Source: Leptospira andrefontaineae (lineage in GTDB: Bacteria; Spirochaetota; Leptospiria; Leptospirales; Leptospiraceae). Taken from it: a DNA stretch of 64,000 nt. The first letter of the stretch is position 1; each line of letters begins with the position of its first letter. Made by a program: the position numbers and the translations under genes. Below, piece after piece: positions 26,617 through 37,233 of this stretch. The DNA lies in assembly GCF_004770105.1 (NCBI RefSeq), contig NZ_RQEY01000023.1, positions 62,001-126,000 on the forward strand, read 5' to 3'. A model generated the notes under the pieces. That model was not told the DNA's origin, did no database searches, and saw only the letters and a list, made by a program, of their open reading frames with translations.

Positions 26617-28140
26617 ATGAAGCATTTCCTTATTCGCATTGGCATAATTGCTATATTGGCCTTTGTTACGACTCAAAATATATCCGCTGATCCGGGGCTT
26701 TTGGATGGTTGTGAAAAACCTCCTGAAAGAACTGATCTACCATTCTATATCAGTCCTAAAAGACAACTTTGTAAAAAGGATCTAGAAAAGAAGAAAGAAG
26801 GTTGGTTTCCTACAGGACTACCTCTTTTAAATTCGGATCCGAATACAGGGATCGGTTATGGTATTCGTGTATTCGCATATAATAATGGAAAGAAAGAAGA
26901 TCCGTTTTTCGAATATACACCTTACAAATTTAGGATTTACGCTCAATACTTCAATACCACAAAACAACGTCAGTATCAGGACGTAGCTTTCGATGCTCCT
27001 TACGTGTTCGGAACACAATGGCGTTTGCGAGGTGAAGGTGTTTATGATGCCAATCCGAATACGTTATTCTTCGGTTTAGGAGAATCTTCTCTACAAACTT
27101 TAAGTTATACGGATAGAAACCAGGATGGCGGACAGGTTCATACGAACGCAACCTTTGCAGACCAACAAAGGAACCTGGCTTATACTAGACCGGGTGGTCC
27201 TGGAGATCCGGTAGATATAAACGGGTCCGTATACAATGGATTTCCGGCTCAGAACGGATTTAGAGTGACAGACACTCAATATAACCGATATAATTTGATC
27301 TCTCCTACTGCAATGCTGAGTGGAGAAAGATCTTATGTCGGAGGAACTGTCCGACTTGTAGCAGGACTTCGTATGTCCCAGAATATCGTAAAGACGTTTG
27401 ACGGAACTCTTGCGAATGGTACCGATCCTTACTTGGATGGATTCGGGATCAATTCCGGTGGAAAGGCGATTAACGGTACTACTAAGGTCACTGAAGATTA
27501 TAATTCAGGAAAGATCTTAGGTTACCATGGCGGTATGGTGAACACACTTCGTTTAGGTGTGGTATATGATACTAGAGATTTGGAGCCCGATCCAAACCAA
27601 GGTGTATTCTTAGAAGCAACTTACGAAAGAGCTGCAAAAACTTTCGGATCTAATTTCGATTATTCTAAATATTTCACACAGGCAAAATTCTTCTGGAGTC
27701 CGTTTCCTAGGGTTTTCGATAAATTGGTTCTGGCAGGACGAGGCGGTTTCTCTATTACTGAAGGAGATGCTCCGTTCTTCGAATATAGAAACATGTGGGG
27801 AACAGAAGGTGTGATCTCCGGACTAGGTGGACGTACTACATTAAGAGGTTATAAACAAGACCGCTTCGTGGGACGTGCAATGGGTTGGGGTAATATCGAA
27901 CTTCGTTGGAAGTTTGCTTCCCTTTCAGTTGCAGGACAACACTTTGCATTTAACTTAGTTCCATTCATGGACTTTGGACGGATCTGGGATGATGAACATA
28001 AGGTAGGGACCAAGGATTATAAATATTCTCGAGGTATCGGACTCAGGATTGCTTGGAACCAAACGACGATCATCATGTTCGATTACGCGGTTTCCAAAGA
28101 AGATAAACAATTATTCGTGAACTTCAACCATGCGTTCTAA
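26617..28140 (+). CDS. Omp85-type outer-membrane protein without POTRA domains (copy 1)
   Basis: 507 residues. Signal peptide, then about 60 residues with Cys32 and Cys52 and a Pro-rich patch, then [19 protein letters not shown] and a barrel that fills the rest. The Omp85 hallmark LRGYKQDRF (409-417) is the loop-6 L/VRGY motif, preceded by [22 protein letters not shown] and the C-terminal NFNHAF with terminal phenylalanine are further marks. Omp85 proteins normally have POTRA domains; here there is no room for one, as in the so-called noNterm Omp85 group. It lies directly before a DUF1566 lipoprotein gene and is duplicated 2.4 kb on. Confidence 0.8.
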   Translation: MKHFLIRIGIIAILAFVTTQNISADPGLLDGCEKPPERTDLPFYISPKRQLCKKDLEKKKEGWFPTGLPLLNSDPNTGIGYGIRVFAYNNGKKEDPFFEYTPYKFRIYAQYFNTTKQRQYQDVAFDAPYVFGTQWRLRGEGVYDANPNTLFFGLGESSLQTLSYTDRNQDGGQVHTNATFADQQRNLAYTRPGGPGDPVDINGSVYNGFPAQNGFRVTDTQYNRYNLISPTAMLSGERSYVGGTVRLVAGLRMSQNIVKTFDGTLANGTDPYLDGFGINSGGKAINGTTKVTEDYNSGKILGYHGGMVNTLRLGVVYDTRDLEPDPNQGVFLEATYERAAKTFGSNFDYSKYFTQAKFFWSPFPRVFDKLVLAGRGGFSITEGDAPFFEYRNMWGTEGVISGLGGRTTLRGYKQDRFVGRAMGWGNIELRWKFASLSVAGQHFAFNLVPFMDFGRIWDDEHKVGTKDYKYSRGIGLRIAWNQTTIIMFDYAVSKEDKQLFVNFNHAF

Positions 28141-28150
28141 GGAAAAAGAA

Positions 28151-28837
28151 ATGAGAAAAGTATATTATATAATAAGATCCTTATTCACCTTATTCGCATT
28201 TAGCCTCCTGGCGATGGGTTGTGAAGAGAAATTAGATCGTAGTCCTTACGGGTTTAGAGAAGAAGATGAAAGTGATTTAATCGCGGGAGCCCTTTTCTTC
28301 CAGAGTTTCATCAATAATGGAGATGGAACCGTCACGGATGCGACAAGCGGTTTGATGTGGAAGACTTGTAGCCAAGGGCAAGAGTTCAGCGGAGATGCGA
28401 GTTCCTTCAATTGTAGGGGAGCTAGTGGAACTCTTGCTAATCCGAGTTCGTTTGGAGCTAAAGAACTCCAATATTGTAGTGTTGATCTGAGTTCTTGTAA
28501 TACGATAGGTATTCCACAAACACTGACGAATGTATCCCCGATAGGTATAGGTGGCAGTTCGGAAGCATATGATTCTTGTGCTAGTGATAACACAGGAGGT
28601 CATACGGACTGGCGGGTAGCGAATTTCTTAGAGTTAAAATATTTAAGCTCTAATAGCCGTAACTTCATGTTATTGAAATTTCCGGATACGATAGAGTCTT
28701 TCTATTGGAGTTCGACAGCTAATGAACAAGATGTAGCAGGCAAAACAGCTAGAGCGGTATCTTTCACCAGAGATAGATTTGGAGAAGATGAAACCTTTAG
28801 CAAAACCAGTAGATACTTCGTTCGCTGCGTAAGATAA
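28151..28837 (+). CDS. DUF1566 (Lcl C-terminal-like) lipoprotein, copy 1
   Basis: 228 residues from ATG 28151, which has AAGGAAAAAG before it; the upstream start at 28130 would spoil the signal. LLAMGC places the acylated cysteine at residue 24. The DUF1566 domain starts with NNGDGTVTDATSGLMWKTCS, continues with TDWRVANFLELKYL and ends with FYWSST...AVSFTRDRFG...RYFVRCVR. The fold resembles C-type-lectin-like domains of the Legionella Lcl tail. Extra cysteines (CRG, YCSVDL, SCNT) suggest disulphides. Follows the barrel gene by 10 bases. Confidence 0.88.
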   Translation: MRKVYYIIRSLFTLFAFSLLAMGCEEKLDRSPYGFREEDESDLIAGALFFQSFINNGDGTVTDATSGLMWKTCSQGQEFSGDASSFNCRGASGTLANPSSFGAKELQYCSVDLSSCNTIGIPQTLTNVSPIGIGGSSEAYDSCASDNTGGHTDWRVANFLELKYLSSNSRNFMLLKFPDTIESFYWSSTANEQDVAGKTARAVSFTRDRFGEDETFSKTSRYFVRCVR

Positions 28838-28854
28838 TTTACAAATTTATAATG

Positions 28855-28876
28855 CCCTCGTTTGACTAAACGAGGG
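28855..28876 (+). terminator. Hairpin after cassette 1
   Basis: CCCTCGTTT, loop GACT, AAACGAGGG, a perfect 9-pair stem 18 bases past the first lipoprotein stop. TTCACTTAT follows, so the T-run is weak. The second copy lacks an equivalent and runs directly into the convergent nadB. Confidence 0.65.
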
Positions 28877-29017
28877 TTCACTTATATGTCCCTTATATCT
28901 GGGTCGAAAACGTGTTTTAGTAATGTACAACTGCATAATTTTTTCATAACTCTTGTGATGAAAGGGAACTTTTGCGTGATGAATGGGGTCACCAAAACCC
29001 TGATTCGAAATTTTCAA

Positions 29018-29047
29018 TTGACATAAGCTCTTGTAACTTCAATAACT
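29018..29047 (+). promoter_or_regulatory. Predicted promoter of the second cassette
   Basis: TTGACA at 29018-29023 with an 18-base spacer to ATAACT at 29042-29047, 33 bases before the ATG of the second Omp85-type gene. Same spacing to the gene as in copy 1, but the -10 and flanks differ, so the two copies may be regulated differently. Confidence 0.4.
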
Positions 29048-29079
29048 AACGAACTTAAAATCTTAAATCCGGAGTATAC

Positions 29080-30594
29080 ATGAGGATTAAAGAAATTAAA
29101 TCGTTGGTGCTAACGATTTGTTTTGTAGCAAGTTTCAATATAGACGCCCAAGATTTTATCCCTGAACCGGGATGCGATAAGCCTCCAGCTCGCAAAAACA
29201 TGCCGTTTCATATGGATTCTTCGAAACAGCTTTGTGCAAAAGACTTAGCCGTTAAACGGGAAGGCTGGTATCCTACCGGACTCCCTCTAATCAATTCTGA
29301 TCCACTTGAAGGAGTCGGTTTTGGTGTTCGTGCGTATGCATATAATAACGGTTTAAAATCAGATCCGTTATTCGATTATACTCCTTATAGAGTAAGATTT
29401 TTCGCTCAGTATTTTAATACTAGTAAGAACGCGCAGTATCATCAGCTGAGTTTGGATATGCCGTTTATTGCGAATACACAATGGCGCCTTCGCGCGGATG
29501 CGTTTCTAACAATAACACCTACCACTCTCTATTTTGGTATAGGTGAAAGTTCCCTAAAAACTTTGAGTTATTTTGATCGAAACCAGCCAGGTGGAGATTA
29601 CGTTAATAATGCAACGTATGCTGATCAAAGTAAAAACTTTAGCTATTATCGACCGGGAGGTCCTCAGGATCCGGTTTCCTTTGGTGGTAATACTTACTAC
29701 GGAATTCCAAGCCAGCCAGGCTTCGTTGTTACTAATAAAATGTACAACGGATATATCATAGAAACTCCTATGATCAACCTAAGTACCGAGAGATCATTCT
29801 TTGGTGGAACAGTTCGTGTAGTCGCAGGTATCAAAGCTTCTGAAAATATTATCAGGACTTTTGATGGAAGAAAAGCGCCAGGTTACGATCCGGTTCTCGG
29901 TATGGATTATGGAGCAAACGTGCCTAACGCTAAAACTCGCCTGACTGAAGACGCACAAGCAGGAAAGATCTTAGGTTATCACGGTGGATATGTAAACGCG
30001 GTTCGTCTTGCATTAGTATATGATACTCGTGACTTTGAACCTGATCCGAACAGTGGTGTTTTCTTAGAGGGAACCTTCGAGAAAAACAGCAAATCATTCG
30101 GTTCAGATTTCAATTTCCAAAAATACTTTGCCCAAGGAAAATTTTTCTGGAGTCCGTTTCCTAAAGTTTTCGACAAACTTGTTATTGCTTCTCGTTTTGG
30201 AGCAGGCTTGTCCGAAGGTGACGTTCCATTCTTCGAATATAGAAATATGTGGGGAACAGAAGGTTTGATCGGTGGACTCGGAGGGATTCGTACCATCCGA
30301 GGTTACAAACAAGACCGTTTCGTAGGAAGAATGATGGGCTGGGGTAATATCGAAGTGAGATGGAAATTCGGATCTTTACGTGTAGGTGACGAATACTTCG
30401 CATTTAACTTAGTTCCTTTTATGGACTTCGGACGTGTTTGGGATGATGAACATAAGGCAGGACTTAAGGATTATAAATATTCGCATGGTCTCGGACTCAG
30501 GATCGCTTGGAACCAGGCTACAATCATTATGATCGACTGGGCAAAATCCAAAGAAGACGAACAATTATTCGTGAACTTCAGCCACGCGTTCTAA
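29080..30594 (+). CDS. Omp85-type outer-membrane protein without POTRA domains (copy 2)
   Basis: 504 residues, same layout as copy 1: signal peptide, Cys32 and Cys52, [19 protein letters not shown], a barrel with [19 protein letters not shown] and IRGYKQDRF (406-414), terminal NFSHAF. The first 300 residues have diverged most, especially at loops expected outside the cell ([14 protein letters not shown] region), while the last 150 are closely similar. GGAG lies 5 bases before the ATG. See the repeat entry for the comparison. Confidence 0.8.
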   Translation: MRIKEIKSLVLTICFVASFNIDAQDFIPEPGCDKPPARKNMPFHMDSSKQLCAKDLAVKREGWYPTGLPLINSDPLEGVGFGVRAYAYNNGLKSDPLFDYTPYRVRFFAQYFNTSKNAQYHQLSLDMPFIANTQWRLRADAFLTITPTTLYFGIGESSLKTLSYFDRNQPGGDYVNNATYADQSKNFSYYRPGGPQDPVSFGGNTYYGIPSQPGFVVTNKMYNGYIIETPMINLSTERSFFGGTVRVVAGIKASENIIRTFDGRKAPGYDPVLGMDYGANVPNAKTRLTEDAQAGKILGYHGGYVNAVRLALVYDTRDFEPDPNSGVFLEGTFEKNSKSFGSDFNFQKYFAQGKFFWSPFPKVFDKLVIASRFGAGLSEGDVPFFEYRNMWGTEGLIGGLGGIRTIRGYKQDRFVGRMMGWGNIEVRWKFGSLRVGDEYFAFNLVPFMDFGRVWDDEHKAGLKDYKYSHGLGLRIAWNQATIIMIDWAKSKEDEQLFVNFSHAF

Positions 30595-30604
30595 GGAAAA
30601 AGAA

Positions 30605-31291
30605 ATGAGAAAAGTATATTATATAATAAGATCCTTATTCACCTTATTCGCGTTTAGTCTTCTTGCGATAGGTTGTGAAGAGAAATTAGACCGTAGTCCT
30701 TACGGCTTTAGTGAAGAAGATGAAAGTGATTTAATCGCGGGAGCCCTTTTCTTCCAGAGTTTCACGAATAATGGAGATGGAACCGTAACGGATGCGACAA
30801 GCGGTTTGATGTGGAAGACTTGTAGCCAAGGGCAAGAGTTCAGCGGAGACGCAAGTTCCTTCAATTGTAGGGGAGCTAGTGGGACGCTGGCTAATCCGAG
30901 TTCGTTTGGAGCTAAAGAACTACAATATTGTAGTGTTGATCTGAGTTCTTGTAATACGATAGGGATTCCTCAAACACTGACGAATGTATCACCGATAGGT
31001 ATAGGTGGTAGTTCGGAAGCATATGATTCTTGTGCTAGTGATAACACAGGAGGTCATACGGACTGGCGAGTAGCGAATTTCTTAGAGTTAAAATATTTAA
31101 GCTCTAATAGCCGTAACTTCATGTTATTGAAATTTCCGGATACGATAGAGTCTTTCTATTGGAGTTCGACAGCTAATGAGCAAGATGTAGCAGGCAAAAC
31201 AGCTAGAGCAGTATCTTTCACCAGAGATAGATTTGGAGAAGATGAAACCTTTAGCAAAACCAGCAGATACTTTGTTCGCTGCGTAAGATAG
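30605..31291 (+). CDS. DUF1566 (Lcl C-terminal-like) lipoprotein, copy 2
   Basis: 228 residues, differing from copy 1 only at Ile22 for Met, Ser36 for Arg and Thr54 for Ile. Nearly all of the remaining base differences are synonymous. Same lipobox (Cys24), same DUF1566 domain. Follows the second Omp85-type gene by the same 10-base spacer and ends 3 bases from the convergent nadB, so any terminator is inside nadB. Confidence 0.88.
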   Translation: MRKVYYIIRSLFTLFAFSLLAIGCEEKLDRSPYGFSEEDESDLIAGALFFQSFTNNGDGTVTDATSGLMWKTCSQGQEFSGDASSFNCRGASGTLANPSSFGAKELQYCSVDLSSCNTIGIPQTLTNVSPIGIGGSSEAYDSCASDNTGGHTDWRVANFLELKYLSSNSRNFMLLKFPDTIESFYWSSTANEQDVAGKTARAVSFTRDRFGEDETFSKTSRYFVRCVR

Positions 31292-31293
31292 AC

Positions 31294-32910
31294 TTATAGA
31301 GGTGCTTGCAGATCCCCATGGACCAGGTCATTGATCAGAATTGTATCATGTCTGGATGGGGATCTGTTCTCGGGATAATCCGTAGAATAATGTAATCCTC
31401 TGCTTTCATGTCTGGCAAGTGCGGAACGGATAATCAATTCAGCCACCAAAACCAAATTACGAAGTTCTAATAGAGGATTTGTGACTATAGTTCTGTTATA
31501 ATAGTCTCTCACTTCTGCATAAATCAAATCCATTCTTCTTTTTGCTCTTTCTAAACGTAGATTAGAGCGAACAATTCCCACGTAATTAGACATTGTGTTT
31601 TTGATCTCTGAAAGATCATGGGAGATTAATACCCATTCTTCCGTATTCACCAAACCCTCTTTGTCCCAGGCGGGGATTTGTTCGTGTTCCGGTAAGAATT
31701 CCGGCGGATTTTTACGTATATCTTCTGCAATACGATTGGAGAATACAAGGCATTCTAATAGGCTATTGGATGCCAGACGGTTTCCACCGTGTACTCCTGT
31801 GCAGGAAGCTTCTCCCGCTGCGAATAAATTTTCTATTCTTGTTTTTCCCCAAAGGTCAGTTGCGATCCCTCCGCACATAAAATGGGCCGCGGGCACAACC
31901 GGGATCGGATCAGTGGTGATATCTATTCCGAGTTCTAAACATTTTGCATAAATGGAAGGGAAGGCTTCTTTGATCTCCGCTGCAGGTTTATGTGATATGT
32001 CCAACCAAACATGTGGATCTCCAGACTTCTTCATTTCTGCGTCAATAGCTCTTGCGACTATATCTCTAGTAGCAAGGTCAGCCATTGGATGGTACTTTTT
32101 CATGAACGGTTCTCCGTCCATTCCAAGTAATACTGCACCTTTTCCTCTGACCGCTTCCGAGATCAGGAATGAATCTCCTTTTTCATGATAGAGAGAAGTA
32201 GGGTGGAACTGATAAAATTCCATATTCCGGATCTCTGCACCTGCACGATACGCACAAGCGACTCCATCACCTGTTGCAATTTTAGGATTTGTAGTATGAG
32301 AATATACCTGCCCGGAACCACCGCTTGCGATGATCGTTTTTTTTGCAAGGATAGGGATTACTTCTCCTGTTTGGTTAGAAAGAACATAAGCACCAAAACA
32401 GATCAGCCCCTTCTTTTTAAGGTGGTGAGGAGTGATCAGATCTACCACAGTATGGTATTCTAATATTCTAATATTTGGGTTTTGTTTTACGATCTGTAGG
32501 AGAGTTTTTTCGATCTCGTGGCCGGTTCTGTCATGCGCATGAACGATCCGATTTGTACCATGTCCGCCTTCTCTGTGAAGATCGAATTCTCCCTCTTGGT
32601 TTAGGTTGAATGGAACACCGTATTCTAAAAGTTCTTTGACTAGAGGAGGGCCTTCTTCCACCAAAACCCGTACAGCTTCCGGGTCGCATAGTCCTGCTCC
32701 TGATTCCAAGGTGTCAGTTACATGGTCCTCGAATTTGTCTCCTTGGGCAAAAACAGAAGCGATCCCACCTTGTGCATAATTGGTATTAGACTCGTAATCG
32801 GATTTTTTGGTCACAATCAAAGTTTGACCAACATTAGAAAGTTTTAAAGCTTGGAAAAGACCGGTAATACCGCTCCCAATGACTAGAAAATCGGTTTTAA
32901 TTCTTGGCAT
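31294..32910 (-). CDS. nadB: L-aspartate oxidase
   Basis: 538 residues from the ATG at 32910; a GTG 24 bases upstream exists but the FAD motif starts right after [14 protein letters not shown]. It oxidises aspartate to iminoaspartate for de novo NAD synthesis. Seen are the dinucleotide-binding [17 protein letters not shown], the substrate region [31 protein letters not shown] and a helical C-terminal domain ending with [13 protein letters not shown], all typical. Neighbours nadA and nadC are not present here. The S41 protease gene lies 39 bases upstream on the same strand. Confidence 0.95.
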   Translation of the reverse strand: MPRIKTDFLVIGSGITGLFQALKLSNVGQTLIVTKKSDYESNTNYAQGGIASVFAQGDKFEDHVTDTLESGAGLCDPEAVRVLVEEGPPLVKELLEYGVPFNLNQEGEFDLHREGGHGTNRIVHAHDRTGHEIEKTLLQIVKQNPNIRILEYHTVVDLITPHHLKKKGLICFGAYVLSNQTGEVIPILAKKTIIASGGSGQVYSHTTNPKIATGDGVACAYRAGAEIRNMEFYQFHPTSLYHEKGDSFLISEAVRGKGAVLLGMDGEPFMKKYHPMADLATRDIVARAIDAEMKKSGDPHVWLDISHKPAAEIKEAFPSIYAKCLELGIDITTDPIPVVPAAHFMCGGIATDLWGKTRIENLFAAGEASCTGVHGGNRLASNSLLECLVFSNRIAEDIRKNPPEFLPEHEQIPAWDKEGLVNTEEWVLISHDLSEIKNTMSNYVGIVRSNLRLERAKRRMDLIYAEVRDYYNRTIVTNPLLELRNLVLVAELIIRSALARHESRGLHYSTDYPENRSPSRHDTILINDLVHGDLQAPL

Positions 32911-32949
32911 TTGTACAGGTCCGGCGGCTATCACACCGCCGAGATTATA

Positions 32950-34770
32950 TTACTTACGTTTTGTGCCGGTGTTTAAAAGAGCATCTACGTAATCAATAGA
33001 ACGGATCAACTGAAAGTCAGGTTTGATCGGATCGTTCTTATGTTCTTGGATAAACTTCTCCGCTTGTCCGTTTGATTTTACCCAGCCTTCTAGTTTTTTC
33101 ACGTCGAAATGGCTTTTTTCCTCAGCAGAAGAAGGTAATTCAGGAAGGTGGTTCCACATATTCTCTTCGCGGTAATGGAATGGGAAAGTTCCATCTTCTT
33201 CGGAAGAAACATCCACATCAGGTTTAACTCCGACTACTTGGATCGTGTTCCCGGAAGGCGCATAATATCTGGACTGAGTAAGTTTGATATAATAAGCCCC
33301 GTTTCCTCTTAACTCTTGTAGTTTTTGAACGGTTGCTTTTCCGAAAGATCTCTCTCCCAGGATCAAACCGCGACCATGATGTTTGAGTGCAGAAGCAACA
33401 ATCTCAGAAGCGGAAGCGGACTTTGCATTGATTAAAACTGCAACTGGAAGATCCGTTAGATCTTTTTTGCCTGCATTAGAATCTTCAGGACTTCTGTTCG
33501 GACTTTTTACGGAAACGATGAGTCCGTTAGTCACAAACATATCTGCAAGATCAATTGCAAGATCCAAATAACCTCCCGGGTTATTTCTAAGATCTAAAAC
33601 CAATGCTTTTAGTTTGGTTCCCTTTGTGGTAGATTGTTTTTCTAATTCTTTGAAATGTTGAACGAATTCTTTATCAACGGAAGGATCCGATTTAACGAAA
33701 CCAGTCAGCTTGATATATCCAATATAAGGATGATTGTCTATCAACTTGCTTGTGATATTTCGGATCTCGATCGTATCTCGGATCACCTCAATCGCCAGAG
33801 TTCCTGCCACTCCTTTTCTACGAATGGTTAGAACTACTTTGGATCCTTTTTTCCCTTTGATCCTTTCGACTACCTTGTCGAGTAACATTCCTTTCGTGGA
33901 TTTTCCATCCACAGCAAGGATCACATCTCCAGCACGAACACCTGCAGTCACAGCAGGTCTTCCTTCTAATGGGTTTTCTACGATAACTTCTTTGTTACCG
34001 CCACCACTTAAGATTGCTCCGATCCCTTCGAAACTTCCGTCTTCGATTTTTGCCATAGATTCTTCCCAAGCAGCTTTTAGGAATACTTGGCTATGCGGAT
34101 CTAAGGAAGAAAGATAACCGTTAGCCGCGGCTAGATATACATCCTTGATGCTGAACGGTTCTTTTTCTTTAGGGTCTTCTTCTCCAAACGGATCTTTGAG
34201 TGGAGGAGTAGTGTAGTTTTGAAGATTTTTTTCGAGATAAGCGAGAATTCTATCGAAGTCTTTTTTGGAAAAATTGGTCTGCTCCCATTTTGCGGTAAGC
34301 ACTTTTTTACGGACCTTCTCCCTTTCTACTAGCTTAAGGACTTCGTCATTCGAAAGTTTAGGTTTATTAGACTCTTCTTTCAGTTTTCTGTCTCGGATCT
34401 TCTCCACTTCTTTATAATCCGGATCGAATAGAACAAATTTGTCTTCCGGAGAAAGTTTGAAAGGTTTACCTGGGAAAATTTCATCCGCTTCTTCGTATTT
34501 TTCTCGATCGGTAAAATAACTTTCCGGATACAGATAGAGGCCATGAGGCAAAGATAGAAGTGCAAAAACTGCTGCGTCCTTATAGGCGCGGTTTTTATCT
34601 ATATTTTTATCTATATAGTTTCCCTCAACAGTCTTGACTACGCTGTCAAAATCTTTGAGAGTGAAATCTGCCGTGGTCTTGGAATTTCCGGAAGAGGGTT
34701 GGCAGAAGAAGATGCTCGTACATAAAATGACTGAAAGAAAGGATAAGGAGAGGGATCTCAAGCTTTTCAA
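32950..34770 (-). CDS. C-terminal processing (S41) protease, predicted lipoprotein or periplasmic
   Basis: 606 residues, TTG start at 34770 with GAGGA 8 bases before. A signal peptide with FFC at 23 suggests lipid anchoring. Order of parts: a helical region from about 35-235, a PDZ domain at about 245-335 ([31 protein letters not shown]), then the S41 protease domain with DLRNNPGG near 393, the nucleophile in KSASASE (Ser453) and the general-base Lys478 in ERSFGKAT, spaced 25 residues apart as in the plant D1 protease. It trims C-termini of periplasmic proteins. Confidence 0.92.
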   Translation of the reverse strand: MKSLRSLSLSFLSVILCTSIFFCQPSSGNSKTTADFTLKDFDSVVKTVEGNYIDKNIDKNRAYKDAAVFALLSLPHGLYLYPESYFTDREKYEEADEIFPGKPFKLSPEDKFVLFDPDYKEVEKIRDRKLKEESNKPKLSNDEVLKLVEREKVRKKVLTAKWEQTNFSKKDFDRILAYLEKNLQNYTTPPLKDPFGEEDPKEKEPFSIKDVYLAAANGYLSSLDPHSQVFLKAAWEESMAKIEDGSFEGIGAILSGGGNKEVIVENPLEGRPAVTAGVRAGDVILAVDGKSTKGMLLDKVVERIKGKKGSKVVLTIRRKGVAGTLAIEVIRDTIEIRNITSKLIDNHPYIGYIKLTGFVKSDPSVDKEFVQHFKELEKQSTTKGTKLKALVLDLRNNPGGYLDLAIDLADMFVTNGLIVSVKSPNRSPEDSNAGKKDLTDLPVAVLINAKSASASEIVASALKHHGRGLILGERSFGKATVQKLQELRGNGAYYIKLTQSRYYAPSGNTIQVVGVKPDVDVSSEEDGTFPFHYREENMWNHLPELPSSAEEKSHFDVKKLEGWVKSNGQAEKFIQEHKNDPIKPDFQLIRSIDYVDALLNTGTKRK

Positions 34771-34792
34771 ATCGGGTCCTCTTTTTGCAAGG

Positions 34793-35782
34793 TTGATTTT
34801 CGATCATTTTCCATCCCGAACAAGCATTGTCAATCTATTCCCCCGAAATCTCTTATTCTATAAGGCTTTCGAAAAGTTCTGTATTCTTAGTTTTTTCTGC
34901 TTTGTGGGAACTTTTTACTGCACTTCTGTTTCCGTCCCAGGCGGTGGAAGGTTCGGGTCGGAACTCATACAAGAGCAAGCAATCCTAGATTTTTATGGAA
35001 CGGAAGAAGAAAGAAAATCTTCTTTAGATTTATTAAAATCTTCCTGCAGATCCCTGAGAAAAGACAGGGGACTCGCTTGTTATAATTTATCCATTTTATA
35101 CGATTCTCTGGGAGAAAATCAGTCCGCTTGGGAATACGCTGTTAGGGCAAAAAATTCTGATCCGAACGATCCACTTTATAAGGAGCTTGCATTCACTTCT
35201 TCTTTAAAATTGGAATCTGAAAAATCGGCTCTTGCAGACGAGGAAGAAGTTTTGTATAAAACTGCAATTTCCGCATGCAAAAAAGGGAATATTGCAGAAG
35301 CCTCGGAATCCGTTTCCAAACTGATCGAAATCCAGTCCATTTCCAAGGAATCCGTAACGAAGGGTGTATTTGCGGAATGTGGATTGGACAAGGAATTGAT
35401 CTCAAAAGCAAAACCGAACACATTCAAACCTTCTTCCGAATATTATAAATTTCTGGAGAAGAACCATCCTTACAGAAAAGTCTGGGATTTGAGCGGAGAA
35501 TTCGGAAGGACTCCTAAAGATTTAATTTCCGGAAATAAGGCCACACAATCCTGGAAAGAACTCAAAAAAGCAGTCTCCACAAAAGACCAGGTCTCCGCCA
35601 AAAAACATCTTTTAAGTTTTAAATCCAATTTGGAGGAACTCGCCAAAACAAACTCTGAGGCATCTTTGCTTTCCGCAAATTTAAAAAAGGCAGCTTTCTT
35701 ACTGCTCTCAGAAGATTCGAATTACTCCTCTTTCAAAGAACTCGCAAAAGAACTATCGGAAACACCTGCCCAGACGAAATAA
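34793..35782 (+). CDS. Putative lipoprotein with TPR-like repeats
   Basis: About 329 residues if the TTG at 34793 is used; the frame continues upstream to 34634 but that part overlaps the divergent protease gene and is not credible. No ATG fits between there and the signal, so the start is unsure. A hydrophobic segment ending in GTFYC predicts a lipoprotein. The mature part is helical with an early TPR-like unit ([19 protein letters not shown] then [18 protein letters not shown]). Function unknown. Transcribed divergently from the S41 protease gene. Confidence 0.65.
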   Translation: MIFDHFPSRTSIVNLFPRNLLFYKAFEKFCILSFFCFVGTFYCTSVSVPGGGRFGSELIQEQAILDFYGTEEERKSSLDLLKSSCRSLRKDRGLACYNLSILYDSLGENQSAWEYAVRAKNSDPNDPLYKELAFTSSLKLESEKSALADEEEVLYKTAISACKKGNIAEASESVSKLIEIQSISKESVTKGVFAECGLDKELISKAKPNTFKPSSEYYKFLEKNHPYRKVWDLSGEFGRTPKDLISGNKATQSWKELKKAVSTKDQVSAKKHLLSFKSNLEELAKTNSEASLLSANLKKAAFLLLSEDSNYSSFKELAKELSETPAQTK

Positions 35783-35938
35783 AGGTTCGCACGAAGCGCA
35801 CAGAGATCACAAAGATCGCAGAGTTTATTTCTCACGCAAAGGCGCGAAGAAAAGAAGGTCTTTTATAAATCTCAGAAGAACTCTTTTCCCCTTAGCGGCT
35901 TCGCGTAAAAACTCTTTGTGCCCTCCGTGGGAAACAAA
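35783..35938. repeat. Degenerate CACAGAG-type intergenic tract
   Basis: Runs of GCACAGAGATCACAAAGATC, CGCAGAGTTTATTTCTCACG, GCGCGAAGAAAAG and CTTCGCGTAAAAACTC fill the gap between the lipoprotein and pdxJ. No gene can be read. It resembles the reverse complement of the tract at 10915-10983 and looks like an eroded dispersed repeat. Confidence 0.45.
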
Positions 35939-36685
35939 TCAACTAAGAGCTTTTAAGTATTCCTTCACTGAGGCCCCCAAACCGACTTCGAGTGCGTAAG
36001 ACATGAGTCTGTGGCCGATGGAGACTTCTTCCAAACCGGGGAGGCGAGAGAATAGAGGAAGATTAAAATGATCCAAATCGTGCCCTGCATTGATGCCGAT
36101 CTTTTGAGCCTGTAGGAACTCCGCGGCTTTTCTGAAAGATTCGAAAGCTGATTTGCCTTCTTCCGGAGAATGATCGAAAGCGTGTGCAAAAGGACCTGTA
36201 TAAAATTCTACACGATCCGCACCTGTTTCCTTCACTAATTTAAGATTCTCCAAATCCGTTTCCATAAATATGGAAACCCGGATACCTGCATTTTGGATCT
36301 TCCGGATATATGTTTTTAGTTCAGAAGAGTCCTTCTTCAGATCAAAACCGTGATCGGAAGTGATCTCTCCTGGAGTAACTGGAACTAACGTTGCCTGGTC
36401 GGGTTTTGCTTCCAGAACAAGATCTAAAAACCGGAGAGAAGGTTCCCCCTCCATATTATATTCTATCTTCTTCTTTTTATCCTGATTGTAGAGCGTGAGG
36501 AACTCCCTCAGGTCGAATACGTCCTTCTTCTTTATATGTCTTTCGTCTTCCCTGGGATGAACTGTGATTCCATGAGCGCCGGAATCCAAAATCAGTTTGG
36601 ATAGATAGATCAGGTCCGGATGATTTCCACCTCTGGAATTTCTCAGAGTTGCAATTTTGTTTACATTTACGCTCAGATGGACCAT
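35939..36685 (-). CDS. pdxJ: Pyridoxine 5'-phosphate synthase
   Basis: 248 residues. It condenses 1-deoxyxylulose 5-phosphate with 3-amino-2-oxopropyl phosphate in vitamin B6 synthesis. The N-terminal [21 protein letters not shown] and the active-site [16 protein letters not shown] are diagnostic, and [11 protein letters not shown] and [13 protein letters not shown] follow in the TIM barrel. ATG at 36685. No adjacent B6 gene; it is apparently monocistronic. Confidence 0.95.
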   Translation of the reverse strand: MVHLSVNVNKIATLRNSRGGNHPDLIYLSKLILDSGAHGITVHPREDERHIKKKDVFDLREFLTLYNQDKKKKIEYNMEGEPSLRFLDLVLEAKPDQATLVPVTPGEITSDHGFDLKKDSSELKTYIRKIQNAGIRVSIFMETDLENLKLVKETGADRVEFYTGPFAHAFDHSPEEGKSAFESFRKAAEFLQAQKIGINAGHDLDHFNLPLFSRLPGLEEVSIGHRLMSYALEVGLGASVKEYLKALS

Positions 36686-36798
36686 AAACCTCGTATTCCG
36701 AATCCAATTCTTAGAAAATACAAATTAGCGGAAACTAGATTTCTGACTGCTTTTTCTGCTTGAATCGGAATAAGTGTCTTCCAGCATGGTCAATTCCG

Positions 36799-37233
36799 AT
36801 GGCAACAGCTAAGAAAACGGCTAAGAAAAAAGCTGCACCGAAGTCCAAACCTCCGGTGAAAAAAAGTGCTCCTAAGAAAAAAACTCCTCCGGCAAAAAAG
36901 AAGGAAGTTGCTAGCACAAGCAAGCCTGCGGGGACTAAAAAGTCTTCTGCATCCAAATCTTCCCTCAATCCTCTGGGTAAAAAGTTTACCTGTCATACTT
37001 GTGGGACTAAGTTCTACGATCTAAACAAAGAAGTAAAAATCTGCCCTAAATGCGGAGCCGATCAAAGTAAACGTCCTCCTTCCAAATCTAGGACCCGCGC
37101 GGCCAGGGTGGAAGAAGAAGAGTTTCCAGAAGAAAACTTAGACTACGATGCCGAAGTAGGTTTCGAAGAAGAAGAAGGTATTGTGGAAGAACCTCTTGAA
37201 GAGGAAGAAGACGAGGAAGAGGAGGAGGAATAA
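36799..37233 (+). CDS. FYDLN-type zinc-ribbon protein with Lys-rich head and acidic tail
   Basis: 144 residues from the ATG at 36799 (a TTG at 36760 is the alternative). Residues 1-60 are Lys/Ala/Pro/Ser-rich ([16 protein letters not shown]), residues 62-90 form a zinc ribbon [21 protein letters not shown] matching the FYDLN acid family (TIGR02300), and the last 45 are almost all Glu/Asp. The opposite charges at the ends suggest self-association or nucleic-acid contact; function unknown. Its TAA overlaps the putative ATT start of miaA by one base, and the GAGGAGGA coding its acidic tail doubles as the ribosome site for miaA. Confidence 0.85.
   Translation: MATAKKTAKKKAAPKSKPPVKKSAPKKKTPPAKKKEVASTSKPAGTKKSSASKSSLNPLGKKFTCHTCGTKFYDLNKEVKICPKCGADQSKRPPSKSRTRAARVEEEEFPEENLDYDAEVGFEEEEGIVEEPLEEEEDEEEEEE

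Larger units (their letters stand above)
26617..31291 (+). repeat. Tandem duplication of an Omp85-type barrel plus DUF1566 lipoprotein cassette
   Basis: Two copies lie head to tail: 26617-28837 and 29080-31291. In each, a barrel gene is followed after a 10-base spacer by a lipoprotein gene. By eye the two lipoprotein genes differ at about 27 of 687 bases and only three residues, whereas the barrels are clearly diverged in the first half and more alike in the last third. Identity rises toward the lipoprotein gene and includes the spacer, the signature of recent gene conversion at the 3' end of an older duplication. Confidence 0.9.

Noticed and set aside
26508..26690. 60-codon frame before the first Omp85-type gene
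   Set aside because: It overlaps the promoter and the signal-peptide region of the Omp85-type gene in another frame.
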